A DNA stretch of 64,000 nucleotides, taken from assembly GCA_020465985.1 (NCBI GenBank), contig JAANYP010002082.1, positions 239,538-303,537 of the forward strand. Direction: 5' to 3'. Below are positions 21,547 to 33,296 of this stretch, one piece after another. A model generated the notes under the pieces. It saw only the letters and a list, made by a program, of their open reading frames with translations. It had not been told where the DNA came from and did not search any database. The position numbers were made by a program, and so were the translations under genes. This stretch comes from Centrapalus pauciflorus (lineage: Eukaryota > Streptophyta > Magnoliopsida > Asterales > Asteraceae). Within the stretch, counting starts at the first letter, position 1. Every line of letters begins with the position of its first letter.

Positions 21547-24500
21547 ATGGCATACCCAGTACAATATCAAAATTCAAATTCCTCTGATTCCCATTCATCA
21601 TCAAACCATACCCTTGTATCTACCCCAGTTAGATCTACCTCAGTTGCCCGTTCATCACAAACAAACATTATCCCAGATAACCAGCTAGTAAAACCAAAAC
21701 ATTGTCTTCCTTTCCGTGATAATAACCATCGTCTAGATGCCAAAGTTATTAAAGTAAGCCATCCTATCATTGTGGACATTTTGAAAGGCCATCCACTCGG
21801 GTATCTGCTACAATACAAACCGTCTATTCCTCAAGTGTATTTACAACAATTTTGGCACACTGTCAAATTTGTTCCTGCTGACGGAAATCATCACTTTAAA
21901 GTGACAATAGATCAGTTTAAGATGAAAATCACTCTAGCAAGACTGCGTCATAATCTATTTCTTCCGAGACGTATAGACACGGTAAATTTCCCAGAGTTGG
22001 CAGACTTTGAAGACTTTGTTTCTGATGAGGAGCTGGTACATGACTTGATCTACTTGGGCTACTCAAAGCCACTTCCAAAAAGCTCAAAGTTTCACAGGAA
22101 TGGTTTAAATGGAGAATGGTATACCCTATTTGGAATCATAAATAGGTGTATGACTTCAAAACATACCGGGATTGACAGATGCAGCATTCATTGCTTGAGA
22201 ATATTTCATGGGATAACATTCAACAAGCATTATGACTTTGCTAAGCGCATATGGGAAGATTTGAAAGAAATTGTGCTTGCAAAAACAACGAATAGAGCAA
22301 GGAAATTTGTGCCACTTCAGAGATTCATACAGATTCTTATCCGAGGGATCCTGCGTGCAAATGAAAATATTCCAAAGCGAGCCAATTCTCAGAGATGCCC
22401 GGACTATGTTATGATGAGCCTACACGAAGTCCCGGACTCCCCAAATGCAAACATAATGCCAATTCCAGAGTCGTTGCTCAAATATGCAGATCAAGAAAGT
22501 GAGAATGTGAGATTATATCGAATAGATCATGCTCCGATAGAGACCCAGGAACCGGGATCTCTTAGCCCAGGAGCTTTAAGGATAGAGGAACCTCAGCAAG
22601 GGGCTGAAGTTCAGGTTGCCCATTCTGAGAGTGAGGGAGAAGTTAGTGTGAGGGGTGGTCAGGAAGAAGCTGAAAAGTCAGATTCTGAGAGGACTTTGTC
22701 AGATATACAAGAAGAAGAGGGAGAAGGAGATGATGATGATGATGGTGATGATGGTGGTGATCATCATGAGGGAGGAGGGATGATGGTAGATATTGTACAA
22801 ATTGGTGTAGAGAGTGTGAGGGAGACCATGACCCCAGAAAGCCAGGATTTAACCACGTCTACTGTTAGCTCTCCTATGAGAGTTAGCATTGAACAAGTCA
22901 GTATCCCACTGACGATTGCACACCCATCTATCCACTCAGTCTCCTCTCAACAAGAGACTGTTTCAATTGAACACAGGGATGAACCACACAATCTATCCGT
23001 AAGTCACTTGGACTTAATGGATATTGAAACAAGTGCACAACTGCCCGTGTGTACGACTTCTTTGCAATCACCGAGTCTAGTTCCTATACAGTCTAGGACA
23101 CTTGAGTCAACTTCATTTGTTGAAGTGAGTGTGGTTGAACTTAGTGTTCCCACTGGAACACCCTCAGTAACGGAAGCATTTGTTGCTCCGTCACTTGAAG
23201 AGGGTGGAAGTCCAGTCAGAGAAACGACAATACCAACTCTGAGCACTGGCCACGCAGAAGTTCTTTATAAAAGTTCGACTGCTGTGACAACTGGAAGTCT
23301 TCGTGACCCAGTGGTGAGTTTATCCCCATTTGTTACAGAATCAACCTTGACAAGTGCATTGCATGAAGCTGTATCTGGTGTAAATATGCATGTATCTAAT
23401 CAGTTAGCGGAGGTAATGGCTCAAATGACAAATATTCAGAAATTTTTAAAGGGAAAAGATGTTGCAGAGGAGTCTGTTAAGCAATCTGAGTCAAAGCAAG
23501 CTATAGAAGAGTTGAAGGAAGAGTTGAAGGATTTTGTTTTTGAGCAGTTTGATGAGATGCGAGAACGTATGATCAGCCTAGAAAACACTGTGGTAACCGC
23601 GTTGGGGAATCTTTCAGAAAGAGTGGCTGCAGTAGAAGAAACCTGCAAGGCTCAAGCTTCCTCATCAAAGAGGAAACATGATGAGCATGACGAAGACTCC
23701 GATGATGCTCCTCATGAGGGGGAGAAGAGGAGAAAGCTTGATGAACCGACGCCTGAGATATTAATGATAACATATCCAGAAAAGGAGCCGGAAGTTCAGG
23801 AAAAAGAAGCTGGGGGATCGAAAGAATCAGCTGGTGAACAGAGAGAGCTGGGATTGATTCTTTATGAAGATGTTCCAGTTCCTTTGAACACTCAGTCTGA
23901 TATTTATCAATTTGTTGAATATATTGATTCAGATGAAGACGTTCAAGAAAAGATTCATGAGCTTAGTATTCAAGGGACAGGAGATGAGAGAGAAGAGTAT
24001 ATTGAAGTTTCTGAAGATGATGATATAATCACTTTGACTGATGTAGATTTTAGAGCTGAAAGAATCGAGGAGGAGGAAGTATTAGTTGAGGAAATCATGA
24101 AGGATGTTGAATCAACTCCAACGGTTGAAAAGCCTGAGGTAGTTGTACAAGTTAAAGAAGAATTTGAAGAATTTCATGTTGAGAGCAGTATGGCTCAAGA
24201 AAAAGTTGTGTTGAATGAAGTTGAAGTGATGGATAGGTTTTTCAATGAGTATGTGCTTGCTGATGAATCTAAGAAACAACATAGACTTAGATTCGAAGCA
24301 TAACAAGTGGTACAAAGAGAGATTCAAGATATGCTGACTTTGCTGAATAAGGATGAGATCAGCAAGAAAAAGGTGAAAAAACTTGAAGTTCCAGAGAATA
24401 GATCTGCTGAGTTTATCAGAAAGAGGAACAAGATGCCTTATATTGAAGATATTCTGGAGAAAAGGATTTTTTGCAAGAAACAAGCTCCATGCTCATTCCA

Positions 24501-25233
24501 CAAGTTATTCAGAGTTTTAGAGCCTAACATGCCTAATCTGGTTAACTATGCCAGTTTTCTGAGGAACAAAACCCAGGAAGTTGAAAAGGTAAAAAGTGAA
24601 TTCAGAATTGTTGATCTTGTGAAGATTGAAAAAGAAAGATTTGTTAAGGTGTTCTATCTAAAATTCACTGTTACAAGATCAGATGGAAATACTTATGTGT
24701 TCACGGAAGCTGACATGTTCAACATGCACTTGGTCGATATTGAAGATCTTTTTGACGAATTGTGCAGAAATAAAAGAAATGAACACTGTAGATTTGCGCT
24801 AAAGACACTGTTTCACTTTATGCATACCAAATTGGTATTAATGTCAGTGCAAGATCTACAGATTGGGGTTGAAAGAGGCATGAGGAAGATAAACATGACT
24901 GCACCTCACAGAGATATTAAATTTGCTGGTGAGCTGAAAGAGTTTCAAGTGATCATGGTGAAGCATCCAGCAGTCATGTATAAAGATAGGAATAAGAAGT
25001 TGAGGGCAATGAGGAGTGTGGAGCTGAACAAGTTTTCTGATGGTACATTGATTAAAGTTTTAAGTGGATTGAAAGGTAAGCTTGCAGCAGACCAGAAAAG
25101 AAAGACAAAGAAAGGAGCCTTATCTGTCAACGACCGAAGACTCATGGTTGAGTTTATTTCAAAAATTGAATGGAGGCTTTCGGATCGTAAAAGTATCAGA
25201 AGGTTTGAACAAAAGCTGAGCTTATCAGTTTAA
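21547..25233 (+). pseudogene. S2 additional ORF (aORF), one in-frame stop
   Basis: About 1,228 codons in one frame, split by TAA at 24301-24303. I choose the ATG at 21547 (TTCAAATGGC), nine bases after the predicted splice acceptor. The N-terminal domain (about residues 50-280) contains PQVYLQQFWHTVKF, KVTIDQFK, LIYLGYSKP, GEWYTLFGIINRCMTSKHTG and FAKRIWEDL; it aligns by eye with the S1-family aORF. Residues about 330-450 are acidic with a run of aspartates, followed by a T/S/V-rich region and a heptad-like segment (about 620-720). The part after the stop is K/R-rich with a compact domain (LVKIEKERFVKVFYLKFTV). No signal peptide or membrane span. Function unknown; it occupies the place where env-like ORFs are reported in Sireviruses. 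Confidence 0.8.
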
Positions 25234-25251
25234 CTACTTTGCTATTTTCAT

Positions 25252-25264
25252 CAAAGGGGGAGAA
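25252..25264 (+). promoter_or_regulatory. S2 terminal polypurine tract
   Basis: AAAGGGGGAGAA directly before the 3' LTR. Confidence 0.9.
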
Positions 25265-25558
25265 TGTTAGAATATGTTTTAATTGATGAAAAACAAAGTG
25301 TAGGGACTGTTTGTGTATTTCCTTAATAGTTTGTATAAATGTATAAATAGCAACTTTGACTTTCCAAATTAGTAGATCTGTCAGATTATCATTTTGTACG
25401 CATTAGAATCAGAAATAGCAGCACTGTACACGAAGATCTCATTATTCATTTTGTAATCATCAAGTTCATCAATCGAAGCATTCGGTCAGTGTTGATTACT
25501 TTTATTGTTCTTATTAATTGCATATTGTTGATTGAATTGGTAGAAACTACATTTCACA
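25265..25558 (+). repeat. S2 3' LTR
   Basis: 294 bp, same length as the 5' LTR; the single difference I see is ATTATT versus ATTATC in the TCAGATTAT segment. Followed by CTTTT, the target duplication. Confidence 0.96.
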
Positions 25559-26058
25559 CTTTTATGTGCTTTAAAAAATATCATATATATTTTTTTATTT
25601 GAGTTAATGTAATATTTTTTTTATTGTATTTTTTAAATAATACACTATTATGTTTTGGGTGGGGGAGTGATACTCTCCTTCCCTCACCACACCAAATGTT
25701 ACATTAGATTTTTGACTCCACTCATTTCACCTTAAATCATCTTCAATTTAAGGAAATACATTCCCTACCCCACCCCAAAATCAATTCCATTTTTAATCAT
25801 TAAAATAACATTTTCAATTAATAAAACTAAATATTGTTTAAAAAAATTACAATACTTAAATTTTATAAATTTTCAAAATAAAACTTTAAAAAAAAAGATT
25901 ACAATACTAAAATTAAAAATAAAACATTTCAATACTAAATTTAAAATTACTATATGTAGAAAAATATAAAATTTAAGCAGTCATGCATGTCATTTCCTCT
26001 ACTAGGGTCCGCGAAATTGATATCTTCTTTGTCGGCCTTGACGGGTGACAAATTTGTG
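25559..26058. other. Spacer between S2 and the A/B tandem
   Basis: AT-rich and non-coding. Bases about 25645-25795 can fold back: GTTTTGGGTGGGGGAG on the left pairs imperfectly with a CTACCCCACCCCAAAATC stretch on the right, so a small MITE is possible. The last bases (TTGTG, 26054-26058) are the left target duplication of the next element. Confidence 0.5.
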
Positions 26059-26708
26059 TCTTGGGAAATAATCTAAGTATGTCAAGCTGTTTTTTAGGAT
26101 TTCTCAAGCTGTTAGTAGTATTTCTGTATAATTACAAAGTTCAAGCTGCTAGTTCAACAAACTCTAACTGCTAGTTCAAAAGTTCAAGCTGCCAGAGTTA
26201 AAAGTTCAAGCTACTCAACATATAGATAACAGAAAGTGCTAAAATTCAGGCCGTCATATATATTTCAAGATTTGAATTGAAGATCTTCCAAGCATATCTA
26301 GTACCAGAGAAATCACAGTCCGTCAATAAAACAAATCGCAAGGCCATAAATATAGATAGACTAGGTCTTTCTATTGTAATTGTGGTGCTTAAGTCTTTCA
26401 AATTGTAATTGCATTCTGATACAAGTTTATAAAGCTTCTAAGGTTGTAAAACCCTAAGAACAGTTTGTGTTCTTCGTCTAATCAAAACAGATTAGAGGTG
26501 ATTGTAATCAGAGATTTGGCAATATAAAGGTTTTGATATTGATTGTGTTTGTTTGATTATCTGTTCTTTATTATCCTGAAAGTTTTTCTTAAAACTATTA
26601 AGTGTTATTCCGCAAACTTCTAAATTGGACTTTGATTCAAAACAAGGTTATTGGTTTAAACTCTGATTTATTGAAACCAGTTAATCTTAGGTGATTTTGA
26701 TCTTGACA
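26059..26708 (+). repeat. LTR1 of the tandem
   Basis: 650 bp. The first dinucleotide is mutated (TCTTGGGAAA instead of TGTTGGGAAA); it ends TTGATCTTGACA. It differs from LTR2 at only a few sites in the blocks I compared. Confidence 0.93.
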
Positions 26709-26710
26709 AG

Positions 26711-26724
26711 TGGTATCAGAGCCA
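26711..26724 (+). promoter_or_regulatory. Unit A primer binding site
   Basis: TGGTATCAGAGCCA, two bases after LTR1. Confidence 0.92.
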
Positions 26725-26794
26725 CAGGTTTTGTTTGTTATTCTTTGTTTTCAAAGTCAGAAACTTTCATCGTTTAAAAGTTTGTTTTTCTGCG

Positions 26795-27186
26795 ATGGAG
26801 TTTGAAAACAGCAGTAGTGGATCTGGGCAAGGACTTAAAGTGCCTATACTCAAACCCACTGAGTTTGGGATGTGGAAACTCAGGATTCAATAGCACATTC
26901 TATTCATTGACTATGCCCTTTAAGAAGCTGTTGAAAATCCCCCTGCAGTTGATCCTGAACTAGATGCTCAGGGCAAACCAAAAAGAACACCTCCAAAAAC
27001 TGAGATTGAAAGAAAGGCTAGAATGACTGAAGTCAAAGCTCTTACTATTTTACAAATGGTCATTCCTAATTCTTATCAACATCAGTTTAAAAAATTCTAT
27101 ACTGCTCGTTCTCTATGGCTTGCTTTAGAGAAAAGATTTGCTGGGAATGCTAGCGGAAAAAGAAACCAAAAAGATCTTTTAAAACC
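26795..27186 (+). pseudogene. gag: Unit A gag N-terminal remnant
   Basis: ATG at 26795 (GCGATGGAG). Stops at 26891 (TAG) and 26921 (TAA); the chain otherwise follows unit B through RFAGNAS and KDLLK, then jumps at about 27186 into the aORF because of the internal deletion. Both zinc knuckles, the Gag tail and pol are missing. The first stop replaces the second Q of a conserved QQH. Confidence 0.9.
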
Positions 27187-29651
27187 CATGAGGGAATCAC
27201 TTCGTTTGCATCCACCACTGATGGTAATCCCATTACCATCACAGAGGTGACCATTTGACAACATTTGCATCTGCAAGATGCCTCAGGTATATCTGATCTC
27301 TCCCTCACTGCTTTACATGAAGATCTTTTTGAAATAGGGTATGGGGGCCCAACAGATTCTTTTACCTTCTATAAAGCACATTTTGGTCCTAAATGGAAGT
27401 GACTTGTACATATTCTTCAACAGTGCTTAAGCCCTAAAACGACTGTTTGGTCTGAATTCTCTTCAAATATTGCCACTGCTTTAGTGTGCTTATCCACAGG
27501 CCAACAGTTCAACTTTTCCAACATGATTTTTCAAGGAATGTTAAGGCACCATGCCTTAAAGAATGGTAAATTTTTGATGTATCCACGGTTTTTGGCAGAA
27601 ATAATTGCAAGATCTTGGAATTCTATTAGAGTACGTAAAAGGAAACATGTTTCCCATAGGCACTCTTTACCTACTATAAAAAGACTTTTAAAACCAAGTG
27701 TAAATTTTCATAGTGTAGATGCCTCTTTGCCTCAAGCAATGCAGGCTATATATCCAAGAAACAGAGGAGAGGATCCTGAGCAGGCTCAGCCCAGTATTAC
27801 TGCTTCACCCCCAGGATCCCAACCCACTCCTCATGATACAAATATACCCTCAGATCCTTCCTCTATTCGTACCTCCCCAGCCCCATCACTAACAATGTAC
27901 AAAAGACAAAGGGCTGTAGGAGCTCCTTCCTCCTCAGTCCAATCCCAAGAGCCAAATAGCTCTGTGCAAGAGGATACTCTTGCACAACATATCGATAGGG
28001 GAACCCATTGAGGACACTCCCACCCTCAATTTGGAGGTGAACATCCCATCTGAGGATGTTCATATGGGTTTTGTGGCTGTAACTACTGATGTCTCTGCAC
28101 AAGGGGCACAGGACAGTACCAACATCTCTAAGACCACGCCCATGGCAACAGAGGGTGTGCAAGCACCTTCTGGAATTTCCCAGTATCAAGAACAAAGGGG
28201 CCCAGATGTTTCTACCTCTGGAATTGGTGCCAGTGACAGATCTCAAATTCCACTATCATTTGAAGATCTTGAGGCTAGTCTGCAACTAATGGCATTAACG
28301 GATCAACAACTAAAACATGTTGTAGCCATTCTGGAGCACTACAAGTCCATAATTGCTACACAGGGTTCCCAGATCACTGCTCTACAACAACTCACATCAG
28401 TCGAAAAGAAAAAACTTGCCCAATTTCAGCTTGGGTTGAAGTTATATGGAAACAAGATTGTACACCATGAAAGGATGGTTAAAACCTTATTAGCAAAGAT
28501 TTTTGGTCCCCCTGATCAAACCAATGCATCCAAAAAGAGGGGGAATTAGGAGATCCCACTTCCAGTCCAAGCAGCTTCAGCTTCTAGGCTAACAGTCCCA
28601 ATATTTTCTCAAACTGTTAGTCTAGATGCTCAAACTGTTCCTATTAAGCCAGGAGGGGTGTTCATCAGAGAAGGTATTCAAGCATCTGCCCCAGCAGTCC
28701 AAGCCACAGTAACAGCTTCAGCAGCAACCACAGACAAAGGAAAGGGCATCTTGATTGAGTCTCCAAAGATCAAATTCATTTCAAAAGAAGCCCAAGTTGC
28801 TCATGATGCTGAATTGGCCAGAAGATTGGTAGAAGAACAAGATTAAATCCTAGACCAGCAAGCCCAGGAACCTATGGGAGATGATGAAACTCTTGGAGAT
28901 TATCTGCGTGGGTTTGTGGTTAAGGAAAGCCAGAAGAACAGGAAAAGGCCAACAGGGCCCTTTAAAGGCATAACACAAAAGATTTTTGATCAACTTCTCT
29001 GCAACAACTGGTATTTCTAAGGTTATAGCTCAATCATGGTCAACAGAGAAGCTTCAGGCCTTATATGACAGAGAAAAGGAAAAGGAAAATGCCTCCAAAC
29101 AAGTCCAAGATCCCCCTCAAACTGTTGTTGCTGCTCCTCAGTATGAAACTATCCATAAAACAAAGTTTGATCAAGTAAAGAGAGTTTTGTTTGACCAACA
29201 GTTGCAAAAAGGCAATGGAGATAGAGAAGGCTCTTGATCAGCATGATGTCTCCAAACCTCCAATTACTTACTGGTATGCCAAATCAATGGATGACATTGA
29301 TCTGAATATCATTTTGTAATCAAAAGAGAAGCTGGTCAAGAAGAAGAGTACAAAAGCCTGTTTCAATTGGTTCAGAAGTTGACTAGAGATGAGCTAGCCA
29401 AAATGCACAATATTGGGATGGCTAGCCACTCTAGGTCACCAATAGTGTGGGTTCCGAATAATCTAAAGGATCTTAAAAGCATATTTGATCCAGAATCCAC
29501 CAGAGTCAATGTAGAAGCTGCCAAGGAAATGAAGATTGTACACGTTGATCTATATGCAAAATCTATGACATATAGACTCAAGCTTGCAGACAGATCCAGT
29601 AGATTCTACAGTTTTGAATTTCTTGATTTGCCAAAAGAATGGCTACTCTAA
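27187..29651 (+). pseudogene. Unit A aORF remnant
   Basis: Begins inside the aORF N-terminal domain (equivalent to base 37183 of unit B). It contains the WSEFSSNIATALVCLSTGQ region and the NFSNMIFQGMLRH region, a P/S/Q-rich middle and the C-terminal charged part. Breaks: TGA near 27255 (shared with unit B), a frameshift near 27990, TAG at the end of the NASKKRGN tract (28547), TAA at 28844 (shared with B), and a further frameshift near 28970. It cannot be translated as one chain. Confidence 0.88.
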
Positions 29652-29831
29652 ATGAGCTCAATAAAGATTGAATGTGATAAAGAGGAGTTGAAAAGAGAGT
29701 TCATAAAAGCTATAAGGCAGAAGCTTTCACAGTTGTAAGTTTTTGGATGCCTTAGTTTGTATATAACACTTTTACTTTGTTTTATTTCCTCATTTGTATA
29801 GGAACTTAAAGTCTTTTGTAAAGATTTTAAG

Positions 29832-30493
29832 TTAGGGGGAGATTGTTGGGAAATAATCTAAGTATGTCAAGCTGTTAGTTAGGATTTCTCAAGCTGTTAG
29901 TAGTATTTCTGTATAATTACAAAGTTCAAGCTGCTAGTTCAACAAACTCTAACTGCTAGTTCAAAAGTTCAAGCTGCCAGAGTTAAAAGTTCAAGCTACT
30001 CAACATATAGATAACAGAAAGTGCTAAAATTCAGGTCGTCATATATATTTCAAGATTTGAATTGAAGATCTTCCAAGCATATCTAGTACCAGAGAAATCA
30101 CAGTCCGTCAATAAAACAAATCACAAGGCCATAAATATAGATAGACTAGGTCTTTCTATTGTAATTGTGGTGCTTAAGTCTTTCAAATTGTAATTGCATT
30201 CTGATACAAGTTTATAAAGCTTCTAAGGTTGTAAAACCCTAAGAACAGTTTGTGTTCTTCGTCTAATCAAAACAGATTAGAGGTGATTGTAATCAGAGAT
30301 TTGGCAATATAAAGGTTTTGATATTGATTGTGTTTGTTTGATTATCTGTTCTTTATTATCCTGAAAGTTTTTCTTAAAACTATTAAGTGTTATTCCGCAA
30401 ACTTCTAAATTGGACTTTGATTCAAAACAAGGTTATTGGTTTAAACTCTGATTTATTGAAACCAGTTAATCTTAGGTGATTTTGATCTTGACA
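29832..30493 (+). repeat. Polypurine tract and LTR2, shared by units A and B
   Basis: Tract TTAGGGGGAGAT at 29832-29843; LTR2 29844-30493 (650 bp, TGTTGGGAAATAAT to GATCTTGACA). It serves as 3' LTR of A and 5' LTR of B. It is closer to LTR1 than to LTR3: LTR3 lacks the ATTGAATTG-type segment present in the other two. Confidence 0.94.
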
Positions 30494-30495
30494 AG

Positions 30496-30509
30496 TGGTA
30501 TCAGAGCCA
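30496..30509 (+). promoter_or_regulatory. Unit B primer binding site
   Basis: TGGTATCAGAGCCA, two bases after LTR2. Confidence 0.93.
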
Positions 30510-30579
30510 CAGGTTTTGTTTGTTATTCTTTGTTTTCAAAGTCAGAAAATTTCATCGTTTAAAATTTTGTTTTTCTGCG

Positions 30580-33296
30580 ATGGAGTTTGAAAACAGTAGT
30601 AATGGATCTGGGCAAGGACTTAAAGTGCCTATGCTCAAACCCACTGAGTTTGAGATGTGGAAACTCAGGATTCAACAGCACATTCAATTCATTGACTATG
30701 CCCTTTGGGAAGCTGTAGAAAATCCCCCTGCAGTTGATCCTGAACTAGATGCTGAGGGCAAACCAAAAAGAACACCTCCAAAAACTGAGATTGAAAGAAA
30801 GGCTAGAATGACTGAAGTCAAAGCTCTTACTATTTTACAAATAGTCATTCCTAATTCTTATCAACATCAGTTTAAAAAAATCTATCCTGCTCATTCTCTA
30901 TGGCTTGCTTTAGAGAAAAGATTTGCTGGGAATGCTAGCAGAAAAAGAAACCAAAAAGATCTTTTAAAACAGCAGTATGAAAATTTTTCTGGTGGAAAGA
31001 ATTAAAACCTTACTCAAATCTTTGTAGCCTGGATCAAGATGAAGTGAACAGAAAATTCCTCAGATCTCTTGGTGAAGAATGGATAGTCTATGCTGCCCAA
31101 TGAAGAACCAAAGACACTCTAGATGAAATAGAGTTAGATGACCTCTACAACAGCCTGAGAGTGTTTGAATCTGAAATTGAAAATAAAAAGAAACTCTTTT
31201 CTTATAATCAAAACACTGCTCCGCTGTCATCAGCATTAAATGATAAATCAAACGGCTGTTACTCTTTTTCAGGAACTGATGGCAACTCTTCTGAAGTTCA
31301 TTATAAATCATTTGTTGTAAGTGATAGACTTTTTGCTCTTAATGCTGAAGATCTGGAACAAATCCATCCAGATGATTTAGAAGAGATGGACTTAAAGTGG
31401 CAACATGCTAGGTTGACTATGAGGAACAAAAGATTTCTTAAAAGGACTGGCAGACCAAACTTTCAAGCCAGAACAGAAGGCAAGCCAGCATTTGACAAAT
31501 CAAAGGTTGAGTGCTTCAAATGCCAAAAACTTGGCCATTTTGCTAGAGAGTGTAGATCACAAGATCAGCAGCCACCAAGACCCCAACAAACCAGCCTAAT
31601 ATCGTCTTCACAAGCTCTTGTTTCTCAAGACAATGTATTTGACTGGAGTGACCAAACAGAAGAGGAGTTTGAAAATCAAGCACTTATGCAAAAAACTACA
31701 ACTGTCACTTCCACTGAACTACCATCTGAGGTAAATGCTAAACTCTGCACTCAAGCATGCAAAAATATGGTTAAAAAGTACAGAGATCATAATGAGAGCA
31801 TGTGCAAAACTCTAGCTAAGATGGAAGAGAGGAAATATGAGTATATGCAGGCAATAGAGGACCTTGAAAAACAGATCAATGACTATAAGGATAATGAAAT
31901 TCAGATGGGACATGATAGAACATACCATGAATGGGAGAAAAAGGAGCTAAATGAGAAAATTAAGACCCTTAATAAGAAATTAGATGAGGCTAAACAGAAG
32001 GTGTTAGAATCTAACAAGAAAGTAGAATCTATAAACATAGACTTGGGCAGCTTCAAGCTTGCCAATCAAAACCTATAACACCTAATGGAAGTCCAATTTA
32101 AAGATTGGGTAAAATCTCAACTCAATCCCAAGGAAGGTATAGGATATAAGGCTATTCCACCTCCATATAACAATAAATACATTCATACTATGAGTGAAGT
32201 TGTTGATAGGCTTGTGAATGAACCATTAGATGAGAAAATGAAAACTGTAGATCCTATCCTTGAGGATAAGCCTGCACCTAAAGAAGAATTGGTTCCCAAT
32301 GAAGGCAGTAAGAGTAAGGAAGTAGAAAGTAACTCCAAAACCATGAGTGCACCTATAGGACCTTCTGTTTCCATATCAATCAGAATCAACAGTCTGAAAG
32401 GGAAAGAGAAGATGAGTGAATGCAATCATGCTCCATATGTTTTTGTACCTTCTAACTGTAATATTGCATCTTCTTCCAAAATAGAGAAAAAGGGTAAAAC
32501 TGTTCCAGTATGCACATGGCAAAAGCATGGTGTCCAAAAGTTTCCCTCACAGTAGCAGGTAAGGGGAAATCAAAGGAACAAGAACCAGTTATGGTCACAC
32601 AAAACTGATTCCCCTATCAAAAAAATCAAAAGATGTTTCCACTATGGCAGGAAAAACCATTTGGCCAAGCTTTGTTTATATAAACCATCTGTTGCAAAAC
32701 AGACTGTGTTTCAAACTCATGTCATTGCTCAAAATTCAAAAATTCCAAAGGCCCCAAAACCTGTCACCGCAGTTCCAAAGAATACAGTTGACCACAGGTC
32801 CATAAAAGTCAACAAAAGGCAGCCTGTACACCAAAAACAAGCTTTAATGAAATCTAAATTTAGCATGAAAAAGGTATGGAGTGTCAAAGGCAAAAACACA
32901 GCCCAAACTGCTAATGTAAAAGTTGAAACTGTTAAGTCAAAACTTGGAACTGGCAGTGTAAATTCTGAAACAGCTGGCACTCAACATCCAGTTTCAACTG
33001 CTAAGTCAAAAACTGGAACTGGTAGTGGATCATCTGACACTGTTAAAGAAAAGGTTGGAAAGAACACCTGGATACCTCATGTCATAACTAAATACTTCTC
33101 ACAGAATTCACCAGTGGATCTCACTAAGTTTAAAAAGACACAAACAGTATTTAGTTATGTCAATGCACAAGGACAACCCACAACCAAATTGGTTTGGGTT
33201 TACTCCACTACTTTTGAGCTATTTTTGTGCAGGGCAACCACAGGAACCAACATAAGACAAGATGGCATATGGACAGTGGATGCTCTAGGTACATGA
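30580..33296 (+). pseudogene. gag: Unit B gag
   Basis: ATG at 30580. The N-terminal part (GSGQGLKVPMLKPT, WKLRIQQHIQFIDYALWE) is open to TAA at 31003-31005. A deletion of about 50 bases at 31025 removes a segment present in S1 and shifts the frame. The main part is open from 31161 with zinc knuckle CFKCQKLGHFARECR at about 31510, then coiled coil to TAA at 32076. TAG follows at 32553. The second knuckle has lost a cysteine (CFHYGRKNHLAKLC). The gag stop found in S1 is lost and the frame runs on to 33296. A KKTQTV motif, like an LC8-binding TQT motif, lies at 33132-33149. Confidence 0.9.
32559..33232 (+). other. Candidate intron joining gag to pol in unit B
   Basis: Donor CAG|GTAAGG at 32558/32559 and acceptor TTTTTGTGCAG|GG at 33232/33233. 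The exon before ends on a full codon in the gag frame; 33233 is codon position 1 of pol. It is 674 nt, one longer than in S1, yet the gag/pol frame offset differs by the same amount, so the join is in frame in both. The TACTAAC of S1 has decayed here (TACTTTT). Confidence 0.55.

Larger units (their letters stand above)
11560..25558 (+). mobile_element. Complete Sirevirus-type Copia element S2
   Basis: 14.0 kb, bounded by 294-bp LTRs (11560-11853 and 25265-25558) that I align with one difference (T/C at 11687 area). Target duplication CTTTT at 11555-11559 and 25559-25563 is perfect. Content: LTR, primer site, long leader, gag, linker ORF, pol, four polypurine tracts, promoter-like spacer, aORF, final polypurine tract, LTR. 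Gag is intact. Pol and aORF contain stops, so this copy was probably mobilised in trans or broke just afterwards. Confidence 0.97.

Noticed and set aside
21547..25233. aORF as a retroviral envelope gene
   Set aside because: No signal peptide, membrane anchor or furin-like site is visible; position after pol alone is not enough.
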